A DNA stretch of 64,000 bases from positions 1-64,000 of IMG/VR virus record IMGVR_UViG_3300032322_002570, one strand, 5' to 3'. Both the position numbers and the translations under genes were made by a program. Under the pieces are notes generated by a model. The model had not been told where the DNA came from, did no database searches, and was given only the letters and a program-made list of their open reading frames with translations. This stretch comes from a virus. Positions within the stretch are counted from its first letter, which is position 1, and each line of letters starts with the position of its first letter. Shown one piece after another: positions 7,149 to 14,008 of this stretch.

Positions 7149-7455
7149 TTGGAAGTGTCTCCAGGGCTTGAAGGATGGCTGACGCAGTGAAGCCTGAACC
7201 GGTCTCTGCATGCAACTCATCCATGATCATATCGAGTTCATCCAGCGCACGCTGCTTGAGGCTCGGCGGCCTGGGACACGCGGCAGTCTTGAGGTTGTCC
7301 GCGATCAGGGCGCCATCCGGGTGGGTAAACGTCAAATAGTCCACGGACCACTGCAATTGTGCGTCGGCTCCCGCCGCATAGGCAGATCTCATGGCATTAC
7401 CAACTCCACCGCTGGCGGCCCAATGTTTCAGTTCCTGGACGGTGGGCTCGAGCAC
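7141..7455 (-). CDS. Hypothetical protein of a SLKQ-AL repeat family, 104 aa
   Basis: Starts MLEPTVQELKHWAASGG. The middle and C-terminus match the neighbouring paralogue (PRPPSLKQRALDELD, ILQALETLPND). Both also share an AYAAGADAQL/AAAWGADQQL segment. Function unknown. Confidence 0.6.
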   Translation of the reverse strand: MLEPTVQELKHWAASGGVGNAMRSAYAAGADAQLQWSVDYLTFTHPDGALIADNLKTAACPRPPSLKQRALDELDMIMDELHAETGSGFTASAILQALETLPND

Positions 7456-7458
7456 CGA

Positions 7459-7641
7459 CTAGCCGGGCCCGCGATCAACCGAGCGAGCAACTAGCTCATC
7501 GCGCTCATCGATCCACGCCTGCGGCGCAGTCCTCCCGGCGCTGGTGTAGCGATCGATGGCCTCGTGGATCTCTTCAAGACGCTGCCTATCATGGACCGCG
7601 CGCGGCTTCAGGCCGAGGGGTGGTTTCTTCAGGTCAGTCAT
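7459..7641 (-). CDS. Small conserved phage protein, 60 aa
   Basis: MTDLKKPPLGLKPRAVHDRQ, then RLEEIHEAIDRYTSAG and WIDERDELV. The PPLGLKPR opening resembles short phage proteins of unknown role that I recall from several hosts. The ATG overlaps the upstream stop by 8 nt. Confidence 0.65.
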   Translation of the reverse strand: MTDLKKPPLGLKPRAVHDRQRLEEIHEAIDRYTSAGRTAPQAWIDERDELVARSVDRGPG

Positions 7642-7861
7642 GCCAGTACCCCTGCGGATCAGCGATGGGAAGGTGGCCGTACCTCTTGAGGCAGTGAGCC
7701 CCATAGGCTTCGTAGATCATGGTCTTGTCGCCCAGAGCAAGGTAGTTGATCATATCATACATCTCCTCGATAGCCTCCAGGGCGTCCCAGAGATCGTCAA
7801 GGAGCGGTTCTTCGAGAAGGTTGTTGTCGGCGTCTACGCAGTGACGGTAGCTTCCTGCCAT
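7634..7861 (-). CDS. Hypothetical protein, 75 aa
   Basis: Acidic helical protein (LLDDLWDALEAIEEMYDMIN) ending GHLPIADPQGYWHD. Starts two bases before the next-upstream stop, so there is no overlap on that side. Function unknown. Confidence 0.6.
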   Translation of the reverse strand: MAGSYRHCVDADNNLLEEPLLDDLWDALEAIEEMYDMINYLALGDKTMIYEAYGAHCLKRYGHLPIADPQGYWHD

Positions 7862-7862
7862 G

Positions 7863-8111
7863 TCAGGTTTTCGGTTGAACAGCCAACCTTAGCATCTCCC
7901 TGGCCGTCTGCGCAATCAGTTCGAGCTCTTCGGGGTCAACGCGGATCCGCTGCTCGCCATCGTTGCCGATCTCCCGGCACTGCTCGAGCACGATGAAAAA
8001 GCCGCCGGCCTCGTCGTCCAGACGAACCCTGGTGGCCGACTCTCCGTAGACCGGGTTTTCACCCACCCGGTGCACGGTGACTTCAGTCGTTGTTGTCGTG
8101 TAGTTCGCCAT
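7863..8111 (-). CDS. Hypothetical protein, 82 aa
   Basis: N-terminal strands (TTTTTEVTVHRVGENPVYGE; ATRVRLDDEAGGFFIVLEQC) then a helix (ELELIAQTAREMLRLAV). A TGGTAGCAT box lies 24 nt ahead. Overlaps the upstream DUF551-like gene by 29 nt. Confidence 0.6.
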   Translation of the reverse strand: MANYTTTTTEVTVHRVGENPVYGESATRVRLDDEAGGFFIVLEQCREIGNDGEQRIRVDPEELELIAQTAREMLRLAVQPKT

Positions 8112-8355
8112 GAGGAAGCAGAGGCAGCGGCTTCCATGCTACCACATTTTCCATCGTATGGCCACCGCTATCGCTGATCACCCACAGTTCCTCGAACGGG
8201 TCGTCGTCAAAAGAATCCCACACGCGATAGACGCCAACACGGATACGCTTGCCATCACTGATCAGCACCTCTTCCGAGTCGGAGAACAGATACGGGTTTT
8301 CCTCGACCAGGCGAGGAGGGCGCGTTGCGGGGATCCATTCGCTGGCTGTCGTCAC
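8083..8355 (-). CDS. DUF551-like protein, 90 aa, GTG start
   Basis: Starts VTTASEWIPATRPPRLVEEN; the SEWIP...VLISDGKRIRVGVYRV pattern and the closing AWKPLPLLP match the DUF551 type of small phage protein. The frame is continuous with the phosphoribosyltransferase gene upstream. However, a GTGA junction with the other frame's stop and an extended -10 box 25 nt upstream argue that this is a separate gene. The alternative is a genuine fusion protein from 8775 to 8083. Confidence 0.6.
   Translation of the reverse strand: MTTASEWIPATRPPRLVEENPYLFSDSEEVLISDGKRIRVGVYRVWDSFDDDPFEELWVISDSGGHTMENVVAWKPLPLLPHGELHDNND
8136..8144 (-). promoter_or_regulatory. Extended -10 promoter box TGGTAGCAT
   Basis: 24 nt ahead of the 82-aa gene and inside the preceding coding region, as is usual for the boxes in this arm. 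Confidence 0.4.
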
Positions 8356-8775
8356 GGGTCGTACCGATGAAGTTCCTCGAGCATAGCACCAAACCGCTTC
8401 TCGATGTGGCACGGGATGGCAGCCTGGGCCATTGACGCAGCCTTCGTACCAGAAGTGGATCCTGCAACCGGTTCCAGCCTCACCCTCCCGGTAGAAAGCA
8501 ACCTGCCGAGAACCCGGGTACCTCTTAGCAGCCTTCCTCAGGGTTTTGCCGGTGTTCTGAGCAGTGTCAACCACCAGGATGTCCCCTGGCGGGCAGTCAG
8601 CGATCTCGCCAAACGGCAGGAACGCCGCACCCCAGAGATGCGAAGCATAGACGCTGGCAATGGCGCCACTGCGCCCGGGGCCGGTGACAAAGAGCGGCCC
8701 GTCTTCAGAGGATGGCCTGAAGGTCCCCCTGAGGCTCCGGACGTACTTACGAAATTCGGGTTCGGTGATAATCAT
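8352..8775 (-). CDS. Phosphoribosyltransferase-like protein, probably frame-interrupted
   Basis: Type I phosphoribosyltransferase pattern: an N-terminal LFVTGPGRSGAIAS loop and the PRPP-binding signature ILVVDTAQNTGKTLRKA. Phage members probably act in base salvage, but the substrate is not readable. In the annotated frame the protein runs on as WYEGCVNGPGCHPVPHREAV into the DUF551-like gene. If one base is dropped at the CCC near 8414, the frame becomes CHIEKRFGAMLEELHRYDP and stops in a GTGA overlap with the next gene, which fits local gene architecture better. The length (424 nt) is one base over a multiple of three, as that model requires. Confidence 0.6.
8380..8388 (-). promoter_or_regulatory. 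Extended -10 promoter box TGCTATGCT
   Basis: 25 nt ahead of the GTG of the DUF551-like gene. It supports an independent start inside the longer open frame. Confidence 0.4.
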
Positions 8776-8918
8776 GGGTGACGATAATGATCTTGTGTGA
8801 TGCCATGGTCGAAACTGTTTCGTTCAGCCTGAATCCTATCATAAGCCGCTGCGGCTTGCAACCGCGTCGTCTCGATTCCCTCCCGCGCCTGGATCGCGAT
8901 AATGGTTCTCACACTCAA
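8772..8918 (-). CDS. Helical protein or -1 frame extension of the preceding gene
   Basis: This frame reads SVRTIIAIQAREGIETTRLQ, then AAAAYDRIQAERNS, and stops in an ATGA overlap with the phosphoribosyltransferase start. It can begin at a TTG that overlaps the previous stop (TTGA). It is also open upstream to the heptamer G GGA AAA at 9011-9017, and the intervening codons (SLTSRRVDIRAILADLVQRR) look equally protein-like. So it is either a separate 48-aa gene or the true C-terminus of the preceding gene, reached by frameshifting or separated by an assembly deletion. Confidence 0.5.
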   Translation of the reverse strand: MSVRTIIAIQAREGIETTRLQAAAAYDRIQAERNSFDHGITQDHYRHP

Positions 8919-9313
8919 TTCGCGCCGCTGCACGAGATCCGCCAGGATGGCGCGAATGTCGACCCTGCGACTGGTGAGACTCGCGAGACCAGATTTGCGA
9001 TAATGACCTCTTTTCCCTTGAGCGGGCTTGGCAGTTTCGAGTATCGGGCGAACATCTCTTGCCTTTCCAGATCAGTCGGATCGGGCAGTATCGTGAGGCC
9101 AAGATGACCTGGATCGTGCTCGTCATCCCAGAAGCGCTGATCCAGCACCTTTTCCCTAAGCCAAGGCTCAACAGCGCGCATCACATTGGGCAGCATGTGC
9201 GTCATCAGCCCGGATTCACCGATAATGGTTTCCAAGTCTTCGTAGACGCACTCGATGCCTGTATAAAGGCGACCGGTGGTCAGATTTCTCAGTCTTTGGT
9301 TTTCGATCTGCAT
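8915..9313 (-). CDS. Conserved phage hypothetical protein, 132 aa, C-terminus doubtful
   Basis: The N-terminal ~100 residues (NLTTGRLYTGIECVYEDLET, GLMTHMLPNVMRAVEPWLRE, RFWDDEHDP) look like a conserved small phage protein known to me only as hypothetical. After KGKEVIIAN the sequence turns low-quality (SPVAGSTFAPSWRISCSGAN), while the -1 frame is strongly coding-like. See the frameshift finding. Confidence 0.6.
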   Translation of the reverse strand: MQIENQRLRNLTTGRLYTGIECVYEDLETIIGESGLMTHMLPNVMRAVEPWLREKVLDQRFWDDEHDPGHLGLTILPDPTDLERQEMFARYSKLPSPLKGKEVIIANLVSRVSPVAGSTFAPSWRISCSGAN

Positions 9314-9335
9314 GTAGGCTTGAGTGGGAACAGGT

Positions 9336-9617
9336 TCACCCTATCACAGGAATCGACCAGTGCGGCAGCCAGTGGGTGCACTGCCTCCACCATGGGGCTC
9401 TCAGGGCAACGACCGGATGGAGTCGACGCCAGACATCCTCGTCCCCGAACCGGAACCAGCAACGCCCCTCTTCGTCAAGGGCGTAGTCATAAGGCCTCAT
9501 CTCGTCCAGCGGTACTGGAATCCACTCCCGCCCATGGGCCGGCGTGATCCTGCGCAACAGATCGATCTCGGCCTTGAGCCGCCTGTTCTCCTCCAGGACC
9601 TCGTCGATATCAGTCAT
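9336..9617 (-). CDS. Hypothetical protein with N-terminal coiled coil, 93 aa
   Basis: Opens with a short leucine heptad (VLEENRRLKAEIDLLRRI), followed by an REWIPVPLDEMRPYDYALDE segment and a Trp-rich end (APWWRQCTHWLPHW). Function unknown. Confidence 0.55.
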   Translation of the reverse strand: MTDIDEVLEENRRLKAEIDLLRRITPAHGREWIPVPLDEMRPYDYALDEEGRCWFRFGDEDVWRRLHPVVALRAPWWRQCTHWLPHWSIPVIG

Positions 9618-9638
9618 GTCGGCAGAACCTCGCTGATG

Positions 9639-9848
9639 TCAGCGATGCCGGGTGTCTCCAACCTGGGGGACCGTGGCGCCACAGACAGGGCACTTGGTAG
9701 CCGGCACGAAGTCGAGTTCAGGGTACGCAAGCCAGACAGCCTTACCGGTGTCAACCGAGCCGTCTGCCTTGCGGATGTCATCATCGGTCGGGAAGTCCAT
9801 CACCGATCGATTCAGGACGACGCCGCAACGGCAGGAATACAGGTCCAT
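9639..9848 (-). CDS. Zinc-ribbon-like protein, 69 aa
   Basis: Cysteines arranged as YSCRCG near the start and KCPVCGA near the end are typical of a small zinc ribbon. Coupled by TGATG to the tiny membrane protein upstream. Function unknown. Confidence 0.6.
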   Translation of the reverse strand: MDLYSCRCGVVLNRSVMDFPTDDDIRKADGSVDTGKAVWLAYPELDFVPATKCPVCGATVPQVGDTRHR

Positions 9849-9985
9849 CAGAATTTGCCTCCAAGAAGATGAAACAGGCCAATGCAGGTCACGGTAGCAC
9901 CAATGTACTCAATGGTGGTCGGCGCGTCGCCCTTGATCGCGAGGAGTGTCCCGTAGACGACCATAGCGCAGTAGAGATACTTCAT
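9848..9985 (-). CDS. Tiny membrane protein, 45 aa
   Basis: MKYLYCAMVVYGTLLAIKGD then TIEYIGATVTCIGLFHLLGG: two short hydrophobic segments around a polar turn. The start/stop overlap (TGATG) with the following gene supports it as real despite its size. Confidence 0.6.
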   Translation of the reverse strand: MKYLYCAMVVYGTLLAIKGDAPTTIEYIGATVTCIGLFHLLGGKF

Positions 9986-9990
9986 GGCGG

Positions 9991-10230
9991 TCAGTCTACG
10001 CTACTGGGGCCAGGGAGGTCAACCCGCCTGCAGCGAGCCTCGCGGCGCTGCTTCTTCGCCCTTGCGATTAGCTCCTTGGCTTGCTCCAGCAGGGCGTTCA
10101 CCTTCCCTGGATCCCCAGCCGCTATAATGAGTCCGAGCCGCAACGTGTTCGCGGTCTTGCGGTAACCAAGTCGGTCAAGTTTTGCCGCCTTGTTGCAGAC
10201 GCGCTTTTCGAGTCTGGTCAACTTGACCAT
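9991..10230 (-). CDS. Basic helical protein, 79 aa
   Basis: MVKLTRLEKRVCNKAAKLDR then a long Lys/Arg-rich helix (EQAKELIARAKKQRREARC). Might bind nucleic acid. One-base overlap with the membrane protein upstream. Confidence 0.55.
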   Translation of the reverse strand: MVKLTRLEKRVCNKAAKLDRLGYRKTANTLRLGLIIAAGDPGKVNALLEQAKELIARAKKQRREARCRRVDLPGPSSVD

Positions 10231-10484
10231 CAGAACCCCCTACGATCGCGCTCGATCTGCTCCTTACACTCAAGACAGGCGCCAAGAACGGCCATGCTCA
10301 CAAAGATTAAGAAAAGCAGAAGAAGCAGCCCCAGCAAAGGGCTGACCGCAACAGTTTCCAGCACCGCAACGGCACACAGCGCCAGCCCGAACATCGCGCC
10401 CACATAAACAACGGCCCAGGCGATTCCGGTCCTGACACCCCGAAGTGCTACGCGCACCAGGCGCCGTCTGCGCTCACTCGTCAT
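10230..10484 (-). CDS. Small membrane protein, 84 aa
   Basis: Basic N-terminus (TSERRRRLVRVALRGVRTG), then hydrophobic stretches AWAVVYVGAMFGLALCAVAV and LLGLLLLLFLIFVSMAVLGA, and a charged tail. Two or three transmembrane helices. The start is taken at the ATG overlapping the previous stop by 11 nt. Confidence 0.6.
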   Translation of the reverse strand: MTSERRRRLVRVALRGVRTGIAWAVVYVGAMFGLALCAVAVLETVAVSPLLGLLLLLFLIFVSMAVLGACLECKEQIERDRRGF

Positions 10485-10761
10485 CGGCCTCTGCCTCCTT
10501 CCGCTCGTGGAGCTCAGCCAGCACGGTGGACTCCATGCACAGGTCGAAGGCCGCCAGGACCAGCCCACCGATCATCCTGGCGTAGGTCTCGTTACCGGCG
10601 CCACGTACCTCGTCGATCAGCGCACCGAGTCGATCCGGGAAGTCGGAGTCGGGCGTGCTGTTCAGGATCGCCACGACCTGTTCGACCGGGACCGGGGTGC
10701 CGTCACACAGGATGACGGTCCCGTCGTCCATGATGCCTTCGCTCCATCGTCCTTCATTCGC
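10474..10761 (-). CDS. Hypothetical protein, 95 aa
   Basis: MANEGRWSEGIMDDGTVILC, then VEQVVAILNSTPDSDFPDRL and a C-terminal charged helix. The start is placed 28 nt after a TGCTATGAT box; ATGs at 10800 and 10806 in the same frame lie on or before the box. Function unknown. Confidence 0.55.
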   Translation of the reverse strand, partial: ANEGRWSEGIMDDGTVILCDGTPVPVEQVVAILNSTPDSDFPDRLGALIDEVRGAGNETYARMIGGLVLAAFDLCMESTVLAELHERKEAEADDE

Positions 10762-10788
10762 CATTGTGCTCAGTGCTGCAACGAAAGG

Positions 10789-10797
10789 ATCATAGCA
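10789..10797 (-). promoter_or_regulatory. Extended -10 promoter box TGCTATGAT
   Basis: Perfect copy of the commonest form of the motif. 28 nt ahead of the 95-aa gene and at the 3' end of the preceding gene. Confidence 0.5.
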
Positions 10798-11083
10798 CAT
10801 CAGCATCGCGCATCGCCTTGATCTCTTCCCGGGTGGCGAGCCTGCGACGTCCCATCGCCTCACGGACCAGGACGGGCTCCTTTCCTCGCCACTTCTTCGC
10901 GGTCGATTCCGGGTAGACCCGTGGGGTGTTGCCATTCCACGAGGCAGTCACGCGTCGGCGCTCCAAGTCCACATCAATGATCTTCACCGGCCATACGGCG
11001 ACCGAAGTCATCGTCGTGTTGCCCATCTTGGTTTTCCCGACGTCATAGACGATCATACCAGGCTTCAGTTTTTCGAGCTTCAT
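10790..11083 (-). CDS. Conserved phage hypothetical protein, 97 aa
   Basis: KLKPGMIVYDVGKTKMGNTT, SVAVWPVKIIDVDLERRRVT and SWNGNTPRVYPESTAKKWRG: a beta-barrel-like small protein with a pattern I recall from hypothetical phage proteins. Starts in an ATGA overlap with the upstream reading frame. Confidence 0.65.
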   Translation of the reverse strand: MKLEKLKPGMIVYDVGKTKMGNTTMTSVAVWPVKIIDVDLERRRVTASWNGNTPRVYPESTAKKWRGKEPVLVREAMGRRRLATREEIKAMRDADVL

Positions 11084-11264
11084 GGTAGCAATCTTTTGAC
11101 GTGATGAGCGAGTTCTTCAAACATGCCTAGAAGTGTTAGGAATTGCCTGCAGTGCTCAATAGCAACCAAACGCAGTTCTTTGATGTCGTCAATTTTTCAA
11201 GATCTCGCGTCCACCGTTCAAGGGTTAACTTCTTTTCTAGTGTCAGCTCGCGGACGTCCGGCAT
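11080..11264 (-). CDS. Small helical protein interrupted by a one-base frameshift
   Basis: Begins MPDVRELTLEKKLTLERWTR, three bases after the previous stop. After a run of five A's (11193-11197, minus strand) the -1 frame continues as IDDIKELRLVAIEHCRQFLT and GMFEELAHHVKRLLP and stops in an ATGA overlap with the next gene. The frame-0 continuation ends in a poor sequence. One more A would give a 61-aa protein. Either a deletion in a homopolymer or a real inactivation. Confidence 0.5.
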
Positions 11265-11267
11265 GCT

Positions 11268-11807
11268 TCAGTCCTGCAAAGACGACATCCTACCACGGAC
11301 CCTGGTCAACAGGTCCTCCAGGCGCGTGATCCTGGGGATTGTCCTGGCGCTACCCGGCAGCCCGTCGCGGCTCAGTGAGGCCCGGGTGACAGCAAGCTCT
11401 TCCTCGAGCTCGTCCTGCAGATCGCTCAGCAGAGTCAGTAATTGCTCGTCTGCGCACTGCATCACGAGGCTGTAATTGAGAAACGCATCTTTTGGATCGC
11501 CATCGTACAGACCTCGACTGGCTGCCTCAAGGACCCACTCAATGTCTGGACCAAGGCCCGATGCCACGCAGATCGGTTTCAGGACGCCACACAGGGCACG
11601 CAGGCGGGCGACCTCGGCCTGCTCGTGCCTCAGCGCATCCTCCGCCTGGGCCAGTGAGAAGCGAGCGCGATTCTGAGCCCACCGGGCAAAGTCTCCATCA
11701 CTGGAGAAGTACTCGGCGTCATACCGTCGCGCCTGGGCGATGTTTTTGAGCTCCTGGATTGCGATCCGGGCCGCTTCGTTGTCGGTGTTCATGGCGTCAG
11801 TGTTCAT
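11268..11807 (-). CDS. Hypothetical helical protein, 179 aa, paralogue of the 203-aa gene
   Basis: Long helical sequence with the shared VARLRALCGVLKPICVA ... ASRGLYDGD block found also at 6.3 kb, and a C-terminal coiled-coil-like stretch (LLSDLQDELEEELAVTRASL). Its start carries an in-frame duplication, MNTDAMNTD, from a 15-bp tandem repeat, so either ATG could be used. Confidence 0.65.
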   Translation of the reverse strand: MNTDAMNTDNEAARIAIQELKNIAQARRYDAEYFSSDGDFARWAQNRARFSLAQAEDALRHEQAEVARLRALCGVLKPICVASGLGPDIEWVLEAASRGLYDGDPKDAFLNYSLVMQCADEQLLTLLSDLQDELEEELAVTRASLSRDGLPGSARTIPRITRLEDLLTRVRGRMSSLQD

Positions 11808-12034
11808 GGCGTCAGCCAGGGGCAGTCTAGGAATTCGTTGACACTGGCTTCCTGCGGCTCGCTGATGGTCTTGTTGCCGCGTAGCACAGGCAGCGCGGCG
11901 CGGACCCCCTCCAGCGCGCGATGGGCGTCAGCGGCTTCTGGCGCATTGGCCGGCACCCACTCCAGGGTCCCGTTCAGCGCGATGGCGCACTGGTTCAACA
12001 GCTTGATCACATCAGCATTTTCCATGATAGCCAT
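11804..12034 (-). CDS. Hypothetical protein, 76 aa
   Basis: ENADVIKLLNQCAIALNGTL then AHRALEGVRAALPVLRGNK: two helices. The second ATG (12025) is an alternative start. Ends in an ATGA overlap with the next gene. Confidence 0.6.
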   Translation of the reverse strand: MAIMENADVIKLLNQCAIALNGTLEWVPANAPEAADAHRALEGVRAALPVLRGNKTISEPQEASVNEFLDCPWLTP

Positions 12035-12052
12035 TGCGAAGGGTGGGGGTGA

Positions 12053-12385
12053 TCAAGAGTCAAGGCTTTCGAAATCATGTCTCGGGTCGAACCAGTCATC
12101 CCGAAGGAAATGGCCAATCGCTTTGACGCTGGCGTCATCTCCGAGAGCTCGAACCGGTTTCCCTGGTAACTGGTCCCAGTGGCTGGCACCCGACACTTCT
12201 AGCACCCGCCAAATGAAGTGCCCAGCGCGAATACCAGCCACGTCACTTCCGGGCCGGTAAAGAGAAAACCCGCCAAAGGACTGGACACAGGAACCGTAAT
12301 CGAGATCAATCCAGGCGGTTAGAACACCATGGTCCCCCATGGTCAACCTCGCCGAGCGGATGATTGTGTTTTTGATGTCGGCCAC
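12053..12385 (-). CDS. Conserved phage hypothetical protein, 110 aa
   Basis: DIKNTIIRSARLTMGDHGVL, AWIDLDYGSCVQSFGGFSLY, then FIWRVLEVSGASHWDQLPGK and an AIGHFLRDDWFDP end. This ordered set of blocks is typical of a widespread small phage protein of unknown function that I know only by pattern. Confidence 0.7.
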   Translation of the reverse strand: MADIKNTIIRSARLTMGDHGVLTAWIDLDYGSCVQSFGGFSLYRPGSDVAGIRAGHFIWRVLEVSGASHWDQLPGKPVRALGDDASVKAIGHFLRDDWFDPRHDFESLDS

Positions 12386-12386
12386 T

Positions 12387-12836
12387 CTAGGTCTCGGGCA
12401 CGTCGGACAGGTAGATCATAACATTGTCCGGCAGACAGCGCAAGAGGGGCTCGACATCGGCCCACTTCAGGCGCCCATTGCCGACTCCGGGCGCGTTCAG
12501 GTGGAACCGCGTCTCCGGATGGGTCTTGGCGATCTCGGCAAGGCACTCTGCAGAGGCCTTGATCAGGGCACGGTCCGCCGGCTCCCGCCAGTGGTGCTTG
12601 ACCTGGAACCAGCCGATGTACTGCAGGCGATTGTCGTCGATCCGCAGGAGCGTGACCGGCTGATCGGTGGTGATCTGCTTGGCGACAGTGGGATAGCAGT
12701 CGCGGACCTGCTTGGCGGCACCACGACCCATCACGACCTCTCCACGGGAGTTGCGGATGGGGTTGCCCGTGAAAAGAAACACGTCTGGCAGTGCCCAGGG
12801 GGTGGAGTAGTCCAGTAGAGCGTGGATGACTTTCAT
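12387..12836 (-). CDS. Macro-domain-like protein, 149 aa
   Basis: Has macro-domain hallmarks: an N-terminal strand and glycine loop (FTGNPIRNSRGEVVMGRGAA) that would hold ADP-ribose, and a later NAPGVGNGRLKW loop and helix. Family members bind or hydrolyse ADP-ribose derivatives such as ADP-ribose 1''-phosphate, a by-product of tRNA end processing, or remove ADP-ribose from macromolecules. In this phage it could serve the RNA-repair set or counter host ADP-ribosylation; neither is shown. ATGA overlap with the gene upstream. Confidence 0.7.
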   Translation of the reverse strand: MKVIHALLDYSTPWALPDVFLFTGNPIRNSRGEVVMGRGAAKQVRDCYPTVAKQITTDQPVTLLRIDDNRLQYIGWFQVKHHWREPADRALIKASAECLAEIAKTHPETRFHLNAPGVGNGRLKWADVEPLLRCLPDNVMIYLSDVPET

Positions 12837-13264
12837 AGCTCGACGACTGTTGTCACCTCGTAGGAGCGGCCCCCGCCAAATGACGGGAAGTCATCCATGT
12901 CAATGGATACCACCCTGAGCCCGGTTCGAGCAGCGAAGTCGGTGACCAGTTCGGAGATCGCGTGATCCAGTTCTTGCTTAGTGGCACGGGCGGCAGGGAT
13001 TGTCGGTGGCGTGGGTGCCATCTCCTGGGTGGTCGGCTCGGTTTTCAGGTGGGTGATTGCCGGCAATGGCGACCAGTGGGTCGGCCCGAAGGAATGAGGC
13101 CAGCGCGCGAGGTGGCCGTCGGGCTCGCGCCAGACGCAATAAGGATCTGACGTGTAAGGCGCGCTCGACGGGGACGGCCTGACGTTGATCGCGATGGCGA
13201 TAAACATCCGCCTGTCGTCCGCTGGGAGCGTCTCGATGGGCAGCCAGCCCTGCTGCTCGGTCAT
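12833..13264 (-). CDS. DUF551-like protein with C-terminal extension, 143 aa
   Basis: TEQQGWLPIETLPADDRRMF ... HSFGPTHWSPLPAI is the DUF551-type pattern, second in this arm after 8.1-8.4 kb. A Thr/Pro linker and a helix-strand C-terminal domain follow. First gene of the leftward operon. The ATG chosen lies 26 nt after a TGCTATGAT box and about 85 nt after the conserved leader element. The ATG at 13294 falls on the box. Confidence 0.6.
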   Translation of the reverse strand: MTEQQGWLPIETLPADDRRMFIAIAINVRPSPSSAPYTSDPYCVWREPDGHLARWPHSFGPTHWSPLPAITHLKTEPTTQEMAPTPPTIPAARATKQELDHAISELVTDFAARTGLRVVSIDMDDFPSFGGGRSYEVTTVVEL

Positions 13265-13289
13265 GGCCTTGGGTGTTTGGATCGCGTAC

Positions 13290-13298
13290 ATCATAGCA
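13290..13298 (-). promoter_or_regulatory. Extended -10 promoter box TGCTATGAT
   Basis: 26 nt ahead of the first gene of the leftward operon, downstream of the duplicated leader. Confidence 0.5.
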
Positions 13299-13348
13299 CA
13301 AGCGCGACTCCTAGTGAACTCCTAATCTGCGCCAAATTGGGAGTTGGC

Positions 13349-13532
13349 CCAAACTGTATAGCGGCGAACATGAAACCGCTCTAACGCCAGTTTCCACGTT
13401 CCAACCTGCACAAAATATGTGCTCCAGCACATTTGCTACCCCCTTTTAGGATGCTACCAAACCCCTTGCGCCGCAAGGGTTCTCATGCGCCAAAAGGGGG
13501 GTTTCAATGTGCAGCCGTTCTTAGTAGTATTC
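13349..13532 (-). promoter_or_regulatory. Conserved ~184-nt leader element, copy A
   Basis: Read on the minus strand it aligns almost without gaps to the plus-strand sequence 61361-61543. Shared parts in order: GAATACTACTAAGAAC, CTGCAC, a hairpin CCCTTGC-GGC-GCAAGGG (13463-13479), an identical 32-nt block (13406-13437) holding the dyad ATGTGCT-GG-AGCACAT, and after an equal 61-nt spacing CGCTATAC and GTTTGG. It sits upstream of the leftward gene block as copy B sits upstream of the rightward one. Probable roles are a shared promoter/operator or a structured 5' leader RNA. Confidence 0.75.
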
Positions 13533-13999
13533 GGGATTGAAAGAATTGAGAAGAAGAAAGAAGTAACAGCCATAGATTGACTTAGATCTAAGAGTGTGTA
13601 GAAAGTGATCATTAGACCTACGTCTAATGATCACGTAAATACCCTTTCTCAATAACTAAAGAGTCATACTAGGGTAGATAGATAAGTCAACCTAATCAAT
13701 AATACCCTTAGGGTAGTACAGAGAATAATAGGTCTTCTTAAGAGTACCCTGAAGGTATTATATATATATCTACTATAGAGGGGCTGTTCCCTGGCTGTTG
13801 GGGCTGTTCCTTCCTTCTCTTTCAATTCCTACTACATAATCGACCCGCCGCCGAGCGGCGACGAGGCGCGTCTGATCGGTTGCTGCTGTGATGGACGCAG
13901 AAAACGAACCGGGAAGGTGCCTCGAGGGGGCGCGCTGTGGGATTCGATGTCCAAGGGCCTCCAGGGGCCTTCCAGGGGCTCCTGACAGCGTGCTTCCGA
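13533..13999. other. AT-rich control region, no gene seen
   Basis: About 470 bases without a convincing gene. Strongly AT-rich compared with the rest, with several TACCCT or AGGGTA half-sites (AATACCC TTAGGGTA is one mirrored pair), palindromes, a TATATATATA tract near 13760, and two GGGGCTGTTCC copies near 13790-13811. Candidate replication origin and/or regulator-binding array; the same AATAATACCCT string occurs in the region near 61.3 kb. Confidence 0.5.
13605..13634. repeat. Perfect 13-bp inverted repeat
   Basis: GTGATCATTAGAC, four bases, then its exact reverse complement. No T-run follows, so an operator or replication-protein site is likelier than a terminator. A second palindrome, CTTAGATCTAAG, lies at 13581-13592. 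Confidence 0.7.
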
Positions 14000-14008
14000 T
14001 GGTATGCT
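14000..14008 (+). promoter_or_regulatory. Extended -10 promoter box TGGTATGCT
   Basis: Plus-strand box 25 nt ahead of the SLOG-fold gene, the same spacing as on the minus strand. Confidence 0.4.
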
